Below, one piece after another: positions 62,751 to 64,000 of a stretch of 64,000 nt of DNA. Below the pieces are notes generated by a model, which did no database searches, was not told where the DNA came from, and worked only from the letters and a program-made list of their open reading frames with translations. Within the stretch, counting starts at the first letter, position 1, and each line of letters starts with the position of its first letter. Source of the stretch: Clostridiales bacterium CHKCI001 (GTDB lineage Bacteria > Bacillota > Clostridia > Lachnospirales > Lachnospiraceae); contig FCNS01000037.1 in the NCBI GenBank assembly GCA_900045905.1, positions 124,001 through 188,000 of the forward strand, written 5' to 3'. Position numbers and translations under genes: made by a program.

Positions 62751-62804
62751 TTGATTTTTTCACTAAAATGAGGTATTCTATTCTTAGTTAGTTATAACTA
62801 ACTA
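62751..62804 (+). promoter_or_regulatory. gpmA promoter with 20-bp palindrome at the start site
   Basis: -35 TTGATT (62751-62756), 17-nt spacer, -10 TATTCT (62774-62779). The perfect palindrome TAGTTAGTTATAACTAACTA (62785-62804) begins 6 nt after the -10 box and so covers the expected transcription start. It looks like a repressor operator; the regulator is unknown. Confidence 0.6.
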
Positions 62805-62878
62805 CTATTACCTATATTCAGTCCATATTCCAATCGACATTTTAATAATTATTAAATATTGAGTAAGGAGGAATAATT

Positions 62879-63628
62879 ATGAGTTATCAATTAGTAATGA
62901 TTCGACATGGAGAAAGCGTATGGAATAAAAAAAACTTATTTACAGGTTGGACAGATGTCGATCTGTCAGAAACTGGAAAAAAAGAAGCGACACAAGGGGG
63001 AATTCTTTTAAAAGAAGCTGGATTTCATTTTAACGTTTGCTATACTTCTTATTTAAAACGGGCCATTCATACTGTGAATCATGTACTGGAACAACTAGAT
63101 GAGGAATGGATACCTGTAATTAAAACTTGGAAATTAAATGAACGCCACTATGGGGCTTTACAGGGACTTAATAAATCAGAAACTGCTGAAAAATATGGAG
63201 AAGATCAAGTGAAAATATGGCGCCGTTCTTTTGATATTCAACCTCCAAAATTGGAAGAAACAGATGAAAGAAACCCTGCCCGACAATCTATGTACCAAGG
63301 AATTGATGCCAAAGATCTTCCTTTAGCAGAAAGTTTAAAAGATACGATTGCCAGAGTCATTCCATACTACGAGGAAATTATCAAACAGGATATTAAAGAT
63401 GGAAAACAAGTTTTAATTGCTGCCCATGGAAATTCATTGCGAGCTTTAGTTATGTATTTGGATCATCTCTCTGAAAAAGAAATTACAGAATTGAATATTC
63501 CTACTGGAGTACCTCTTGTTTACGAATTAAATGATGAATTACAAGCAGTTTGCCATCATTACTTAGGAGACGAAGCATTAGTCCAACAAAAAATGTTAGC
63601 AGTCAAAAATCAAGGTGCGAAAAAGTAA
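62879..63628 (+). CDS. gpmA: 2,3-bisphosphoglycerate-dependent phosphoglycerate mutase
   Basis: 249 aa glycolytic enzyme. Phosphohistidine motif [20 protein letters not shown] at residue about 6-25, followed by [39 protein letters not shown] and the second active-site His in [18 protein letters not shown]. Full length for the dPGM family. Start at 62879 with GGAGG. Convergent with enolase, the next glycolytic step, which is encoded on the other strand. Confidence 0.97.
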   Translation: MSYQLVMIRHGESVWNKKNLFTGWTDVDLSETGKKEATQGGILLKEAGFHFNVCYTSYLKRAIHTVNHVLEQLDEEWIPVIKTWKLNERHYGALQGLNKSETAEKYGEDQVKIWRRSFDIQPPKLEETDERNPARQSMYQGIDAKDLPLAESLKDTIARVIPYYEEIIKQDIKDGKQVLIAAHGNSLRALVMYLDHLSEKEITELNIPTGVPLVYELNDELQAVCHHYLGDEALVQQKMLAVKNQGAKK

Positions 63629-63654
63629 AAATTGATGAGATATTTTCTTGGCGA

Positions 63655-63738
63655 GCAAAAAGAACCTCCACCGGAGCTTCTTTTTGCATATCACGATAAA
63701 AAAAGTAAAAGCAGATAGTATAAAACTACCTGCTTTTA
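63655..63738 (-). repeat. dispersed repeat family 1, copy E, after the enolase terminator
   Basis: On the minus strand the enolase terminator (TAAAAGCAG...CTGCTTTTA, 63706-63738, then a strong T-run) is followed by TTATCGTGATATGCAAAAAG. The best-preserved long hairpin, GCAAAAAGAAGCTCC/GGAGGTTCTTTTTGC (63655-63687), comes next. For the convergent gpmA on the plus strand the same hairpin can serve as terminator. Confidence 0.85.
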
Positions 63739-63754
63739 TTAATGAAAGGACAAT

Positions 63755-64000
<246 letters not shown>

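Overview
The window looks like chromosome from a low-GC, anaerobic, spore-forming member of the Clostridia, most likely Lachnospiraceae. The reasons are A/T-rich intergenic DNA, strong AGGAGG ribosome binding sites, a cotJABC spore-coat operon with a mother-cell type promoter, the GGGtGRT / NifU-like pair, a SufBC-only Fe-S system, a DUF5716/DUF5717-like cluster, a valS T-box and a lysine riboswitch. Genus is not decided. No rRNA, tRNA, CRISPR array, prophage or complete IS element was seen. Most genes are on the minus strand.

Layout. 1-3.2 kb: sufB (cut by the window edge), sufC and a sodium symporter. 3.4-6 kb: Crp/Fnr regulator with a MATE pump, then a cupin. 6-7.3 kb: gene-poor, with one decayed gene. 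7.3-9.6 kb: GGGtGRT protein, NifU-like scaffold, small coiled-coil protein. 9.7-11.9 kb: an unannotated double-glycine leader peptide, translationally coupled to a stand-alone C39 peptidase and divergent from an AgrC-like kinase. 12-16.6 kb: MoxR / DUF58 / transglutaminase operon. 16.7-19.7 kb: LCP ligase and polyprenyl glycosylphosphotransferase behind a structured leader. 19.8-21.1 kb: short serine recombinase and a Cys/Gly-rich small protein. 21.1-23.2 kb: dapA-dapB under a lysine riboswitch. 23.4-24.9 kb: orphan polymorphic-toxin-like gene and a probable membrane partner. 25-32.6 kb: two-domain SSB, M18 and M24 peptidases, RarA, polysaccharide deacetylase, AlkD-like protein. 32.7-35.7 kb: valS with T-box. 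35.9-43.7 kb: acyltransferase, then a large uncharacterised three-gene cluster with an Hsp70/actin-like member. 43-51 kb: PaaK + ACT, thiE/thiM/MATE, Trk potassium uptake. 51-56.4 kb: a HelD-type helicase carrying an extra GH31-N-terminal-like domain, then cotJA*-cotJB-cotJC-sod. 56.6-60.5 kb: nadABC with its NiaR-type repressor. 60.6-64 kb: GNAT, pdxST, gpmA and the 3' end of enolase.

The genes fall into housekeeping modules (Fe-S assembly, lysine/peptidoglycan precursor synthesis, NAD, PLP and thiamine synthesis, glycolysis, K+ uptake), a spore-coat module, a surface-polymer module and a few accessory loci. Three families of short dispersed non-coding repeats cut across these. One sits directly after minus-strand terminators, one supplies the Shine-Dalgarno region of three unrelated genes, and one begins inside the stop region of two unrelated genes. 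The observations most worth following are the GG-leader peptide/C39/kinase locus, the HelD fusion, the Hsp70-like cluster, the Cys-repeat CotJA and the structured leader at 19.4-19.7 kb.
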